A program made the translations under genes and the position numbers. The notes under the pieces were generated by a model. The model made no database searches. It had not been told where the DNA came from and was given only the letters and a program-made list of their open reading frames with translations. From an uncultured Lachnospiraceae bacterium (GTDB taxonomy: Bacteria; Bacillota; Clostridia; Lachnospirales; Lachnospiraceae): DNA of 35,700 bases. Positions within the stretch are counted from its first letter, which is position 1. Each line of letters opens with the position of its first letter. Of the stretch, positions 22,400 through 30,434 are shown piece by piece. Location of the stretch: NCBI GenBank assembly GCA_949076555.1, contig CARUOB010000028.1, forward strand, positions 1-35,700, given 5' to 3'.

Positions 22400-22870
22400 T
22401 CAGAGCACAAACTCCATCGGCGTGTAAATAATACCATCCTTTTTCTCCTGTGACCGCAGATCCCGAAACCCCAGCCTGTGATAAAACCCCACCCCATAGG
22501 GCGAGGAATTCACCGTCACACGGGTCTCCTGCAGTTCTGTCAGAAGATAATTTGACATATGTTGTATCAAAGCCCGCCCGATGCCTCTTCTGTGGTATTT
22601 TTCATCCACAAACAACAGGGAAATGTGCACCCTGTCGCGAAGAGTAAGCATGCCAACGAGCTTTTTCCCGTCAAGGGCCACAAACATCTGATAAGCGCCC
22701 ATCACAAACATTCTGTAGAGGGTGGAATCCGTGATAAAATTCTCGAAGTTCTTCACACCTTCCGGCGTATAAACATCCGCCTCAAACTTCATAAAAGTGC
22801 GCCACGCCAGCGACATGGCTTCCTCCCACTCTTCCCGGTATGCGCTTCTGATCTCATACGGTATCTCCAA
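22400..22870 (-). CDS. GNAT family N-acetyltransferase
   Basis: A 156-residue acetyl-CoA-dependent transferase. The acetyl-CoA binding motif is in LLFVDEKYHRRGIGRALIQHM (R/Q-x-x-G-x-G/A: RRGIGRA), and the C-terminal VNSSPYGVGFYHRLGF is the usual beta-bulge region. The acceptor is unknown. The first usable start is TTG at 22870, with AGGAG 12 nt upstream; an ATT two codons earlier is closer to the ideal spacing, so the exact start is uncertain. The promoter at 22904-22932 serves it and the HD-GYP gene. Confidence 0.88.
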   Translation of the reverse strand: MEIPYEIRSAYREEWEEAMSLAWRTFMKFEADVYTPEGVKNFENFITDSTLYRMFVMGAYQMFVALDGKKLVGMLTLRDRVHISLLFVDEKYHRRGIGRALIQHMSNYLLTELQETRVTVNSSPYGVGFYHRLGFRDLRSQEKKDGIIYTPMEFVL

Positions 22871-22903
22871 AACAATCAGTGACTCCTTTTCTGCCTTCTT
22901 ATC

Positions 22904-22932
22904 ATTTTATCGTACTTTTCCTAAAATTTCAA
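22904..22932 (-). promoter_or_regulatory. Promoter of the GNAT / HD-GYP pair
   Basis: Minus strand TTGAAA (22927-22932), 17-nt spacer, TAAAAT (22904-22909). Each box matches consensus at five of six positions. It overlaps the last codon of the upstream cysteine-rich gene. Confidence 0.7.
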
Positions 22933-23369
22933 CTTTTGTAAAACAGCGCAATCCGATCGGATTTGTCCGGAAATTTTTCTTTCAGATACATCAGATATTG
23001 CAGCGCACTGCCCTCATATTTCTGTACATCACCCAACAGACCGACCTCGTAGCAGCTTCTTATTACGTTAATGATACAGTCGTCCGAGTGTTCTTCCTTA
23101 CAGTCTTTGCATTCTTTCAATATATGCGCAATCGCCTCTTCTAATTCTACTTCGTCAAACACTTTGAAGTCTGTCGTGGGAATATTCCTGATTCCCTTTG
23201 GAACGTCCCTTTTCGGCTCCCGTTTGTAGTCACTGATGCACTGTTTTCCATAGCCTATAATGCAGTTCGTCTTCTGGCACTGTCCACAGACACCTTCCGT
23301 CCTGCAGCAGTTTTCCAGATCCGTTCCTACCAAATCAGCATTTAAGCCCTTCTTATGTGTGTCTGCCAT
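22929..23369 (-). CDS. Cysteine-rich protein of unknown function
   Basis: A 146-residue soluble protein I do not recognise. Six cysteines cluster near the N-terminus (Cys21, 22, 28, 31, 36, 44; motif CC-x5-C-x2-C-x4-C-x7-C), which resembles a metal or iron-sulfur binding site. More lie in CKDCKEEHSDDC and SCYEVG. The rest is acidic and helical. The start at 23369 has GGAGG 8 nt upstream; the frame is open to 23480 but that part covers the promoter at 23415-23444. A redox or metal role is only a guess. It is monocistronic as far as can be seen. Confidence 0.75.
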   Translation of the reverse strand: MADTHKKGLNADLVGTDLENCCRTEGVCGQCQKTNCIIGYGKQCISDYKREPKRDVPKGIRNIPTTDFKVFDEVELEEAIAHILKECKDCKEEHSDDCIINVIRSCYEVGLLGDVQKYEGSALQYLMYLKEKFPDKSDRIALFYKS

Positions 23370-23414
23370 ACATGTTACCTCCATATCCCTTGGTGTTCTG
23401 CTAATATCTACAAT

Positions 23415-23444
23415 ACTATAACACGACCGGTATATGGCAGGCAA
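23415..23444 (-). promoter_or_regulatory. Promoter of the cysteine-rich gene
   Basis: Minus strand TTGCCT (23439-23444), 18-nt spacer, TATAGT (23415-23420) preceded by TGT (extended -10). Confidence 0.6.
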
Positions 23445-23506
23445 TACAATCCTTTGGCACTTTCTGAAACCTTCAGGCACAGCAAGACAAAAGCGGGCCT
23501 TGAACG

Positions 23507-24499
23507 CTATTTTGCCGCTTCACTGCCCACGCGGTTAACCAGAGGCAGTCCATTCTCCAGTGCATAAGCATTCTCCAGCGTCACTTTGGCAATTGCCTGC
23601 ATAGCCTCCTTTGTAAAAAAGCCCATATGCGAAGTGATCAGCACATTCGGAAATGTCATCAGTCTGGCCAGATTTTCGTCCCGCATAATCTCATTCGACT
23701 TATCTTCATAGAAAATGCCTTCTTCTTCCTCGTACACGTCCAGACCAACGCCGCCGAATTTTCCATCCACAAGTCCGTCGATCAGTGCGTCGGTATCAAT
23801 CAGCGCGCCGCGGGAAGTGTTAACCAAATACACGCCTTTCTTCATCCTTCCGATGGTATCCGCATTAATCAGATGTTTGGTCTCGGAGGTTAGCGGACAG
23901 TGCAGGGATATCACGTCGGCGCTCTCCATCAATTCCTGCACCGATACATACGTCACATCCAGATCTTTGTTCGGGTACGGATCGTACGCTACCACTTCCA
24001 TACCGAATCCGTTACAAATGCGGATCATGGCCTGCCCGATTTTTCCTGTTCCCACAATACCGGCCGTCTTGTGATACATATCCACACCCATCAGTCCGTG
24101 CAGGCTCATGTTAAACTCTCTCGTTCTGTTATAGGCTTTATGCGTGTAACGGTTTACGGTCAAAAGCATAGTCATGGCAAATTCCGCTACCGCCTCCGGG
24201 GAATAGCTGGGTACCCGCAAGACCTGAATTTTATCTTCGGCAGCCTTCACATCCACGTGATTAAATCCCGCGCTCCGCAGAAGGATCGCCTTCACATGCA
24301 TGTCGTAAAGCTGGTCAATCATCTGCGCATTCACATAATCATTTACAAAAATACAGACCGCATCAAATCCTTTCGCGAGGGAGACCGTCTCCTCGTGAAA
24401 CGGTACCTCATAAAACCGGATCTCGAATCCATACTCCTTTCCCATCGGCTCAAACCAAATTCTGTCATAGGGTTTCGTGCTGAAAAAAGCTATCTTCAT
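23507..24499 (-). CDS. D-lactate dehydrogenase / D-2-hydroxyacid dehydrogenase
   Basis: A 330-residue NAD-dependent enzyme, probably reducing pyruvate to D-lactate during fermentation. The dinucleotide fold is GTGKIGQAMIRICNGFGMEVVAYDPYPN (Rossmann GxGxxG). Catalytic Arg is in LVNTSRGALIDTDAL, Glu in GLDVYEEEEGIFYED, and His in VLITSHMGFFTKEAM. The stretch FYEDKSNEIMRDENLARL resembles E. coli LdhA closely, which favours D-LDH over other hydroxyacid dehydrogenases. The start at 24499 has GGAG 7 nt upstream; the frame is open to 24562 but covers promoter-like AT-rich sequence. Confidence 0.92.
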   Translation of the reverse strand: MKIAFFSTKPYDRIWFEPMGKEYGFEIRFYEVPFHEETVSLAKGFDAVCIFVNDYVNAQMIDQLYDMHVKAILLRSAGFNHVDVKAAEDKIQVLRVPSYSPEAVAEFAMTMLLTVNRYTHKAYNRTREFNMSLHGLMGVDMYHKTAGIVGTGKIGQAMIRICNGFGMEVVAYDPYPNKDLDVTYVSVQELMESADVISLHCPLTSETKHLINADTIGRMKKGVYLVNTSRGALIDTDALIDGLVDGKFGGVGLDVYEEEEGIFYEDKSNEIMRDENLARLMTFPNVLITSHMGFFTKEAMQAIAKVTLENAYALENGLPLVNRVGSEAAK

Positions 24500-24544
24500 A
24501 TAATTTCTCCACCTTTCCATAATGATATAATATAGAGTATATAC

Positions 24545-24578
24545 AAAAAACCGCTTTGCCATCCCGGCGCCAGCGGTT
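24545..24578 (-). terminator. Terminator after the amphipathic-repeat gene
   Basis: On the minus strand AACCGCT pairs with AGCGGTT, with an inner GCC/GGC stem, followed by a run of six T residues. It separates the metG operon from the dehydrogenase gene. Confidence 0.88.
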
Positions 24579-24592
24579 ATCTGATTTATTTT

Positions 24593-24967
24593 TCAATTTT
24601 CATTTTCTCCGGAAGTAATATCCCTAAAAAAGCTGCCGATGCTTTCTTTCATGCTTTCCAAAAATCCTTCTTTCGCACCTTCCACAGCGCTTTCGACCGC
24701 TTCCCCTATCGCTTCGTCCGCCTGTTCCACAACTTCTCCCAGCTTTTCATCGGCCTGCCCGACGACATCGTTTAGCTTCTCATCGGCCTGTGCCACCGCC
24801 GCCGAACCGTATTCTTCATACATGTCCTTCATCTGATCGACAAACTCCTCCGCGCCGCTTTCAATGTCCTCTATCGCAGGCTTTTCCCCGTCGCGCATCT
24901 GCGTAAAAACAAGCCCCGCTGCGCACAGAATCGCCAGCAAACACAACATTCTCATAATTATTTTCAT
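24593..24967 (-). CDS. Small exported or membrane-anchored protein with 11-residue amphipathic repeats
   Basis: A 124-residue protein with an N-terminal hydrophobic helix (residues 5-22), then a very acidic region. Residues 60-92 are three tandem 11-residue units (QADEKLNDVVG, QADEKLGEVVE, QADEAIGEAVE), with a looser fourth to 103. An 11-residue period with alternating charged and aliphatic positions predicts a long amphipathic helix like those of apolipoproteins, synuclein or LEA proteins. No lipobox is seen. AGGAG lies 6 nt before ATG. It follows the hydrolase by 64 nt and ends in a terminator, so it is likely the last gene of the metG operon. Function is unknown. Confidence 0.75.
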   Translation of the reverse strand: MKIIMRMLCLLAILCAAGLVFTQMRDGEKPAIEDIESGAEEFVDQMKDMYEEYGSAAVAQADEKLNDVVGQADEKLGEVVEQADEAIGEAVESAVEGAKEGFLESMKESIGSFFRDITSGENEN

Positions 24968-25031
24968 ATGTCACTCCTAATCCCATTCCCAAACGCTTGC
25001 GCCGCGGCCAAAGTCTCAAATCAACGTTTTT

Positions 25032-25970
25032 TCATGTCACGTTCTGCAGTACAAAGCGGTAAATGTCCCCATAGACATCCTGCCTGTCAGCTTCGTTTAA
25101 TATTTCGTGCCTGTCGCCTTGATAAAGTTTTAATTGCACATGCTCCATGCCAAGAGCTTCAAAGGCACGGAAAACTTTCTCCACGCCTTTTCCGAAATCG
25201 CCCACCGGGTCTTCCTTTCCCGATACGAACAGAACCGGAAGATCCTTGGGCATCTGCGCAAGTTTAGTCTCGTCGTAAAGGTTTAAAATCAGGCGCATCA
25301 GCGTTTGGAACCCATTGGCCGTAAAAACAAAACTACACAGCGGATCTGACTGAAAGGCTTTCACATTCTCCGGATTCACACTGACCCAATGGCCGGAATC
25401 CCCCGGCCCGGCCTGAAATTTCAGGTTATACACGCCAAAGAGCGCCTTATCCATGCCCCTGCATACATGTTTAGGCCCAAGCACCGCACTTAAAAAAGAT
25501 GCCTGCAGCCATCCAAACCGCACCGCGCGCTTCGGCTGCATCCCGGTTCCCATAACCACAGCCCCGTCGATACCGTTTCCATAGCGCGTCAGATAGTTGC
25601 GCAGGATAAATGAACCCATACTGTGTCCCAAAATAATATAGGGAATGCCGGGATACTGCTCCTGCATCATTTTTTTCAGTCTGTGCTCGTCCCGCACAAG
25701 CACGGTGGCTGCATCCTCCTTGCAAAAATATCCCCGCAGTTCCCCTTCTTTTACGGAAAAGCCATGCCCCAGATGGTCGTCGCCCACCACCACGGCACCC
25801 TTTCCGGCCATATAACGCGCAAATTCCTCGTAGCGGCCGATATGCTCCGCCATACCGTGTATAATCTGTAAAATACAGATCGGCTTCTCTGTCTCAGGAA
25901 GCCACTTCACGGCATGAAGCTTATGTTCGCCGTCCCGCGAGCCAAAGTAAAATTCCTCTTTTACTATCAT
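25032..25970 (-). CDS. Alpha/beta hydrolase, monoacylglycerol lipase-like
   Basis: A 312-residue serine hydrolase. The nucleophile elbow is GHSMGS, the catalytic Asp lies in LFVSGKEDPVGDFG, and His in GDRHEILNE. The oxyanion-side motif IIHGMAEHIGRYEEFARYMAGKG and DHLGHGFS are typical of the Hydrolase_4/monoglyceride lipase or lysophospholipase group. The substrate is probably a lipid ester; this is a family-level inference. No signal peptide is present. The start at 25970 has GGAG 4 nt upstream; the frame open to 26003 overlaps the metG stop. It is 26 nt downstream of metG. Confidence 0.92.
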   Translation of the reverse strand: MIVKEEFYFGSRDGEHKLHAVKWLPETEKPICILQIIHGMAEHIGRYEEFARYMAGKGAVVVGDDHLGHGFSVKEGELRGYFCKEDAATVLVRDEHRLKKMMQEQYPGIPYIILGHSMGSFILRNYLTRYGNGIDGAVVMGTGMQPKRAVRFGWLQASFLSAVLGPKHVCRGMDKALFGVYNLKFQAGPGDSGHWVSVNPENVKAFQSDPLCSFVFTANGFQTLMRLILNLYDETKLAQMPKDLPVLFVSGKEDPVGDFGKGVEKVFRAFEALGMEHVQLKLYQGDRHEILNEADRQDVYGDIYRFVLQNVT

Positions 25971-25996
25971 ATTTCTCCTTATATACAAATATACAA

Positions 25997-28051
25997 TCAG
26001 CAAATCTCCGCGCCCGACGGCATGAATCGCTCCGGTGTCATAACTGCCAGATTACCGTCCTCATCCGCCGCGCTCAAAATCATTCCTTCCGACATCTGCC
26101 CCGCAATCTCTCTTGGCTTCAGATTTACAAGCACCATAACGCGCTTTCCGATCAGTTCCTCCGGCTTATAATACTGCTTGATCCCCGAAAGAATCTGTCT
26201 CGTGCTGCCGCCCACCTGTATTTTAAATTTCAACAGCTTCTTTGACTTGGGCACTTCCTCGCAGGAAAGAACAAGTCCTACCTGAAATTGACATTTGTCA
26301 AAATCATCATAGGTGATTTCCGCCTTCGGCTCAAGCTCCACGAATTTTTCGTCCATTCCCGGATTGCCGTCAGCTTCTCCGGCTGCGTCGGCACTCTCTG
26401 TATCCCCTGCCGCGCCCGCCGCCTGCTTTCTCTCGGCAAACATTGCTTCTACCTTCTCCATCACCTCCGTAAGATCCTGCCTTGCAAAGAGGATCTCCGG
26501 CGTCTGTGTCACCTGTGTTCCGGAAGGGTAGAGCGTGGACGCCGCTGCCGTGTCATGGTCAGCCGCGCATTTCTCCAACACCGCAAAATCTATTAACGGT
26601 GCGTTCATCTGCCCGGAAATCCGCTTCGCAGTCTCAGGCATAAAAGGCTCCAGAAGAGAAGCGCCCACCATAATCGCATTGGAAAGATGATAGAGCACTG
26701 TCGCCAGTCTGTCCTTCTTGTTCTCGTCTTTCGCAAGCGCCCAAGGCATCGTTTCATCAATATATTTATTGCTCCGCTTAAAGAGCACAAAAATTTCCGT
26801 GATCGCATCCGCTACCCGCAGCTCGTCCATCTTTTTGACAACACGGCTGTAAGTGTCCGTCAGTACGTCAGCCAAATCGGCATCCACATCCTCAGCCCCT
26901 TCGTCCACGCCTGCATTTCTATTCTCAACCATGCCCCCGAAATATTTATTGCTCATGGAAATGGTGCGGTTCACCAGATTTCCAAGCGTATTTGCCAGAT
27001 CGGAATTCATGCGCTCCACCATTAGATCCCATGTGATCACGCCATCGTTCTCAAAAGGCATCTCGTGCAATACGAAATAACGCACCGCATCCACGCCGAA
27101 GAACCGGATCAGATCGTCTGCATAGATCACATTTCCCTTGGATTTGCTCATCTTGCCGTCACCCTGTAAAAGCCATGGATGCCCGAATACCTGCTTCGGC
27201 AGCGGCTCACCCAGCGCCATCAGGAAGATCGGCCAATAAATCGTATGGAAACGTATGATATCCTTGCCGATCAAATGCAGGTCTGCCGGCCACAGTTTCT
27301 TATACTGATCGCCGCTTTTCCCTTCCGTGTCATAGCCGATGCCTGTGATATAGTTAGTCAGCGCATCCAGCCACACATAAACCACATGCCTGTTGTCAAA
27401 GTCTACGGGAACCCCCCATGTAAAGGAAGTTCTGGACACACACAAATCCTGTAAGCCCGGCAGAAGGAAATTGTTCATCATTTCGTTCTTGCGGGACACC
27501 GGCTGGATAAACTCGGGATGCTCATTGATATGCGCAATCAGCTTGTCCGCATACTTGCTCATTTTAAAGAAGTACGCCTCCTCCTTGGCGGGTTTCACCT
27601 CCCTGCCGCAGTCGGGGCATTTCCCCTCCACAAGCTGGGACTCCGTCCAGAAGGACTCACAGGGGGTACAGTAAAGCCCCTCGTAGGAACCCTTATAAAT
27701 ATCCCCCTGCTCGTATAATTTCTTAAAAATCTTCTGCACCTGTTTCTCGTGGAAATCATCGGTGGTGCGGATAAATTTATCATACGAGGTGTCTAGCGAA
27801 TCGCAGATCCGCTGGATTTCTCCCGCCACCTTATCTACATATGCTTTGGGTGTAACACCCGTCTCCTGTGCCTTTAACTCAATCTTTTGTCCGTGCTCGT
27901 CCGTACCTGTCTGGAAAAATACGTCATAGCCGTCTTTTCTCTTAAAACGGGCGATGCTGTCCGCCAGCACGATTTCATAGCTGTTGCCGATATGGGGAGT
28001 GCCGGAGGTGTAAGCAATCGCCGTTGTAATATAATATTTTCCCTTGTTCAT
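25997..28051 (-). CDS. metG: Methionyl-tRNA synthetase
   Basis: A 684-residue class I synthetase charging tRNA-Met. The HIGH motif appears as HIGN in AYTSGTPHIGNSYE, and KMSKSKGN is complete. A zinc knuckle reads CTPCESFW...CPDC. After a helical anticodon-binding domain and a low-complexity Ala/Glu/Gly linker comes a C-terminal Trbp111/EMAP-type tRNA-binding domain (CQFQVGLVLSCEEVPKSKKLLKFKIQ split here; ending GQMSEGMIL). This is the dimeric form common in Firmicutes. AGGAAGCG precedes ATG. The promoter at 28087-28115 leaves a short leader, so no T-box is present. Confidence 0.98.
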   Translation of the reverse strand: MNKGKYYITTAIAYTSGTPHIGNSYEIVLADSIARFKRKDGYDVFFQTGTDEHGQKIELKAQETGVTPKAYVDKVAGEIQRICDSLDTSYDKFIRTTDDFHEKQVQKIFKKLYEQGDIYKGSYEGLYCTPCESFWTESQLVEGKCPDCGREVKPAKEEAYFFKMSKYADKLIAHINEHPEFIQPVSRKNEMMNNFLLPGLQDLCVSRTSFTWGVPVDFDNRHVVYVWLDALTNYITGIGYDTEGKSGDQYKKLWPADLHLIGKDIIRFHTIYWPIFLMALGEPLPKQVFGHPWLLQGDGKMSKSKGNVIYADDLIRFFGVDAVRYFVLHEMPFENDGVITWDLMVERMNSDLANTLGNLVNRTISMSNKYFGGMVENRNAGVDEGAEDVDADLADVLTDTYSRVVKKMDELRVADAITEIFVLFKRSNKYIDETMPWALAKDENKKDRLATVLYHLSNAIMVGASLLEPFMPETAKRISGQMNAPLIDFAVLEKCAADHDTAAASTLYPSGTQVTQTPEILFARQDLTEVMEKVEAMFAERKQAAGAAGDTESADAAGEADGNPGMDEKFVELEPKAEITYDDFDKCQFQVGLVLSCEEVPKSKKLLKFKIQVGGSTRQILSGIKQYYKPEELIGKRVMVLVNLKPREIAGQMSEGMILSAADEDGNLAVMTPERFMPSGAEIC

Positions 28052-28086
28052 AACACGCTTCCTTTCCGCTTTCCTTCTATTGATAA

Positions 28087-28115
28087 AGTCTAACGTAAAG
28101 GGGCGTGATTGTCAA
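28087..28115 (-). promoter_or_regulatory. Promoter of metG
   Basis: Minus strand perfect TTGACA (28110-28115), 17-nt spacer, TAGACT (28087-28092). The leader to ATG is about 30 nt. Confidence 0.82.
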
Positions 28116-28135
28116 TTCCCGCAGGGATTTTCCGG

Positions 28136-28176
28136 TAAAACGTGTAGCAGGCCAGCCTTCGGCTTTACTGCCACGT
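28136..28176 (-). terminator. Terminator of the 28200-31427 cassette
   Basis: On the minus strand ACGTG/CACGT, CAG/CTG and AGCC/GGCT form a bulged stem around a GAA loop, followed by TTTTACC. It lies just past the stop of the exported protein gene. Confidence 0.6.
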
Positions 28177-28199
28177 CTGATGCACACAAAACGCGGCAT

Positions 28200-29108
28200 T
28201 TAATAGAAGAGCAGGCCGCCGCTGCCTTTTATCTTCGCGCCGGAAGGCAGCCCTGTCATATAGTAGAGACCCACCCGCACGTTAAATCCGTTTCTGGCAT
28301 ATCTTTGGGCGAAAAGTTTGGTGAGACTTTCGTATTTGCTCACTGTCAAGACAGGATCGGAACCCGCCTCATTACCGTCGACCCCATCGCTGCCGTGTGC
28401 CATTGTCACCACGTAGGCAAAAGCCGACGGCACATCTTGCGAGAGCGTGTGCGCAGAGGAAATCGAGTGTTTCTTCACGCCACCGTCTCCTCCCAGCGCC
28501 TTGACCGCCTCTTCAATCATTTTTGCCGTGTCTTCCCCTGTGCCGAGCTTTAATTCCCCATTCACCCAAGCTGCAGTTCCGGCGGAAAGGTTCCCCGCGC
28601 CTGCCGCCTGAATGTCAATCGGCTCCGCACCTTCCGAATCGTCTGTGCCAAGAGTTCCATCCGCCTTTTTGTATAGCTTCGTTCCTTCAGGCAGCCCATA
28701 AGCCGTCGGATCTGTGGGTATGCTCTGACTTACCGCAATCCCTTCCAGAATGGTCGCAAAATCCAGCGACAGCGGATCTGCCTCCTCCCCGTCCTGCGGT
28801 TTGCTGTGCACCGCACACACGCCGTCCGCACTTGTCATGACCACGCCTTTGCCAGACCTGGTCAGGTAAGTACCCATAACCCCCAGCTGCTTGACTGCCC
28901 GCACTTTAAACAAATCCAACTGATCCGCCAGCGTATAAAAATCCGCCGAATCAATAATCACCTCGCCCTCCTCGTCCGCATAGCGTATTGCGCCTTCGGA
29001 GCGCAGCTGCGTTTTCGTAGCCGCGGGATTCTCCGCCGCCACTGCCACCATGCACGTACTGAGCGTTATGGCAAACACCGCTATCATCGACACTATTCTA
29101 TTCTTCAT
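28200..29108 (-). CDS. Exported protein of unknown function
   Basis: A 302-residue protein with a clear signal peptide (MKNRIVSMIAVFAITLSTCMVAVAA, split; likely cleavage after AVAA near residue 25). The mature part begins with a segment EGEVIIDSADFYTLADQL (residues 47-64) that resembles ETGAQVYAADFLLLRDRL in the upstream exported protein. The centre is Gly/Ala/Asp-rich, and the end is GLYYMTGLPSGAKIKGSGGL. I recognise no family. The start at 29108 has AGGAGG upstream; the frame is open to 29153. It is the last gene of a three-gene cassette and is followed by a terminator. Confidence 0.8.
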   Translation of the reverse strand: MKNRIVSMIAVFAITLSTCMVAVAAENPAATKTQLRSEGAIRYADEEGEVIIDSADFYTLADQLDLFKVRAVKQLGVMGTYLTRSGKGVVMTSADGVCAVHSKPQDGEEADPLSLDFATILEGIAVSQSIPTDPTAYGLPEGTKLYKKADGTLGTDDSEGAEPIDIQAAGAGNLSAGTAAWVNGELKLGTGEDTAKMIEEAVKALGGDGGVKKHSISSAHTLSQDVPSAFAYVVTMAHGSDGVDGNEAGSDPVLTVSKYESLTKLFAQRYARNGFNVRVGLYYMTGLPSGAKIKGSGGLLFY

Positions 29109-29253
29109 AATCTGCCTCCTTGTTCTACGTCCCCATTTTCTTTTCATTTTCATCGTTTAATCTTGTTCCTTCTTCGCCTCTTTTTCCAAGACCACTTCCC
29201 CTGATTCCTTATCCGACTTTGTTTCTCCTTCTTCATCGGCGGGAGGGATTTCC

Positions 29254-30423
29254 TCATTCCCCGGCTGCTGTGCCATGCGTGTCTCCTCCGATTCCCGTAT
29301 TCTCCTTTTCGTCAGCGGTTTCTGTACCGAAGGAATCTTCTTCTGTTTCCGCGTCCGACTTTTTGCCATCGTTTTCTGTACTGGAAGCGTCCTCTTGGGT
29401 TTCCGCGTCTGCCTTTTCATTTTCAGTTCCCGTACCGGAGGAGTCATCTTCCGTTTCCGCATCCGCCTTTTCACCTTCACTTCCCGTACCGGAGGAATCC
29501 TCTTCCGTTTCCGCATCCGCCTTTTCATCTTCGGGTTCCGTACCGGAAACATCCTCTTCTGTTTCCGCATCCGGCTTTTCCACGTTGCCGCACCAGCAGC
29601 GTTTGCTTTCGCCGTCATTTCCTCCATCACCGTCCGTATCCGGCACGCTGAAGCGGCACTCCTCCTGATCCTGATAGCCACAGTCCATGCAGATTCTTTC
29701 GTGGTGTATCCCATCCTCGCAAGGCTTATAATGATATGCATAATGCTCCTCTATAACGGGTTCATATCCCGTGCAGAAGTCAGACCCGTCCAAGCGGCAT
29801 CTGCTCCTGTGCGTGTTTTCATCCACCGAATCAAAAACCAGCGTATGCGCCTCCTCCCGTTCCCATCCATATCCGCAGTCACAAATATAACTTATACCGG
29901 CGTATTGTGCACCATCATATGAAAGAGTGCAGTTTCCCATCTCTTTGGGCTTGTGTGCACCTACCAGATCATATGCGCTTCCACAGATTTCACAATGTCT
30001 GGTGTGGTTTTCCCCGTTTATGTCGAGATATTCCCACTGATGCGTATGGGTGTAACATGCGGGTTCAAATACGGTATCGGGAATTGTGGAAAGCCGGTCT
30101 CGCAAAAGGAGAAAATCCGCTGCGTAGACCTGCGCTCCCGTCTCTTTCTGCCGATATGCCAGATTCCCCCGGGAAAGCAGCTCCGTTCCCGGCGTCCCCC
30201 AGCGTGTTTCGGGCGTTGGGGAAATCACCTTTCGTCCCTGCTCTGCTGTCGGCAAAATTTCCGCCCGCACCGTCGGCGCCGCCATGCACAATCCGATGGC
30301 CAGCGCCAAAAGTGCCTTGGCCATTCCTTTTATCAGGGACGCTCCATAGCCGACGCTATTTCCTGTTCCTATACCCTCGCCATTTCCGCCGTTCCTTCTT
30401 CCATATCCTGTATCACGATTCAT
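29254..30423 (-). CDS. Exported Cys/His-rich repeat protein of unknown function
   Basis: A 389-residue protein. A 34-residue polar N-terminal stretch precedes a signal-type helix (MAKALLALAIGLCMAAP, residues 34-50; likely cleavage after TVRA at 54). Residues 94-110 share an ADF-x-x-L motif with the downstream exported protein. Residues 123-280 hold repeated His/Cys motifs: HTHQW...HTRHCEIC, CDCGYGW, HHERICMDCG, CWCG. Each resembles an extracellular zinc-ribbon-like HxxxCxxCG unit. Residues 282-389 are six 18-residue acidic repeats. GGAGGAAGGAT precedes ATG, 11 nt after the coiled-coil gene. A neighbouring frame over the repeats (29157-29741) is a shadow, although its last 36 codons past 29254 are Glu/Lys-rich. 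Confidence 0.82.
   Translation of the reverse strand: MNRDTGYGRRNGGNGEGIGTGNSVGYGASLIKGMAKALLALAIGLCMAAPTVRAEILPTAEQGRKVISPTPETRWGTPGTELLSRGNLAYRQKETGAQVYAADFLLLRDRLSTIPDTVFEPACYTHTHQWEYLDINGENHTRHCEICGSAYDLVGAHKPKEMGNCTLSYDGAQYAGISYICDCGYGWEREEAHTLVFDSVDENTHRSRCRLDGSDFCTGYEPVIEEHYAYHYKPCEDGIHHERICMDCGYQDQEECRFSVPDTDGDGGNDGESKRCWCGNVEKPDAETEEDVSGTEPEDEKADAETEEDSSGTGSEGEKADAETEDDSSGTGTENEKADAETQEDASSTENDGKKSDAETEEDSFGTETADEKENTGIGGDTHGTAAGE
29257..29580 (-). repeat. 54-bp coding tandem repeat
   Basis: Six 54-bp units encode 18-residue acidic units of the form EKADAETEEDSSGTGSEG. The first five are well conserved; the last (EKENTGIGGDTHGTAAGE) is degenerate and carries the C-terminus. Such arrays usually vary in copy number. 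Confidence 0.9.
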
Positions 30424-30434
30424 ATCCTTCCTCC

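Noticed and set aside
28052..28080. T-box riboswitch before metG
   Set aside because: The mapped promoter leaves a leader of only about 30 nt, too short for a T-box.
29157..29741. 194-codon minus-strand frame rich in Arg/Lys over the 54-bp repeat
   Set aside because: It is the shadow of the acidic repeat array in another frame; its regularity comes from the DNA repeat. Only the part past 29254 is noted as odd.
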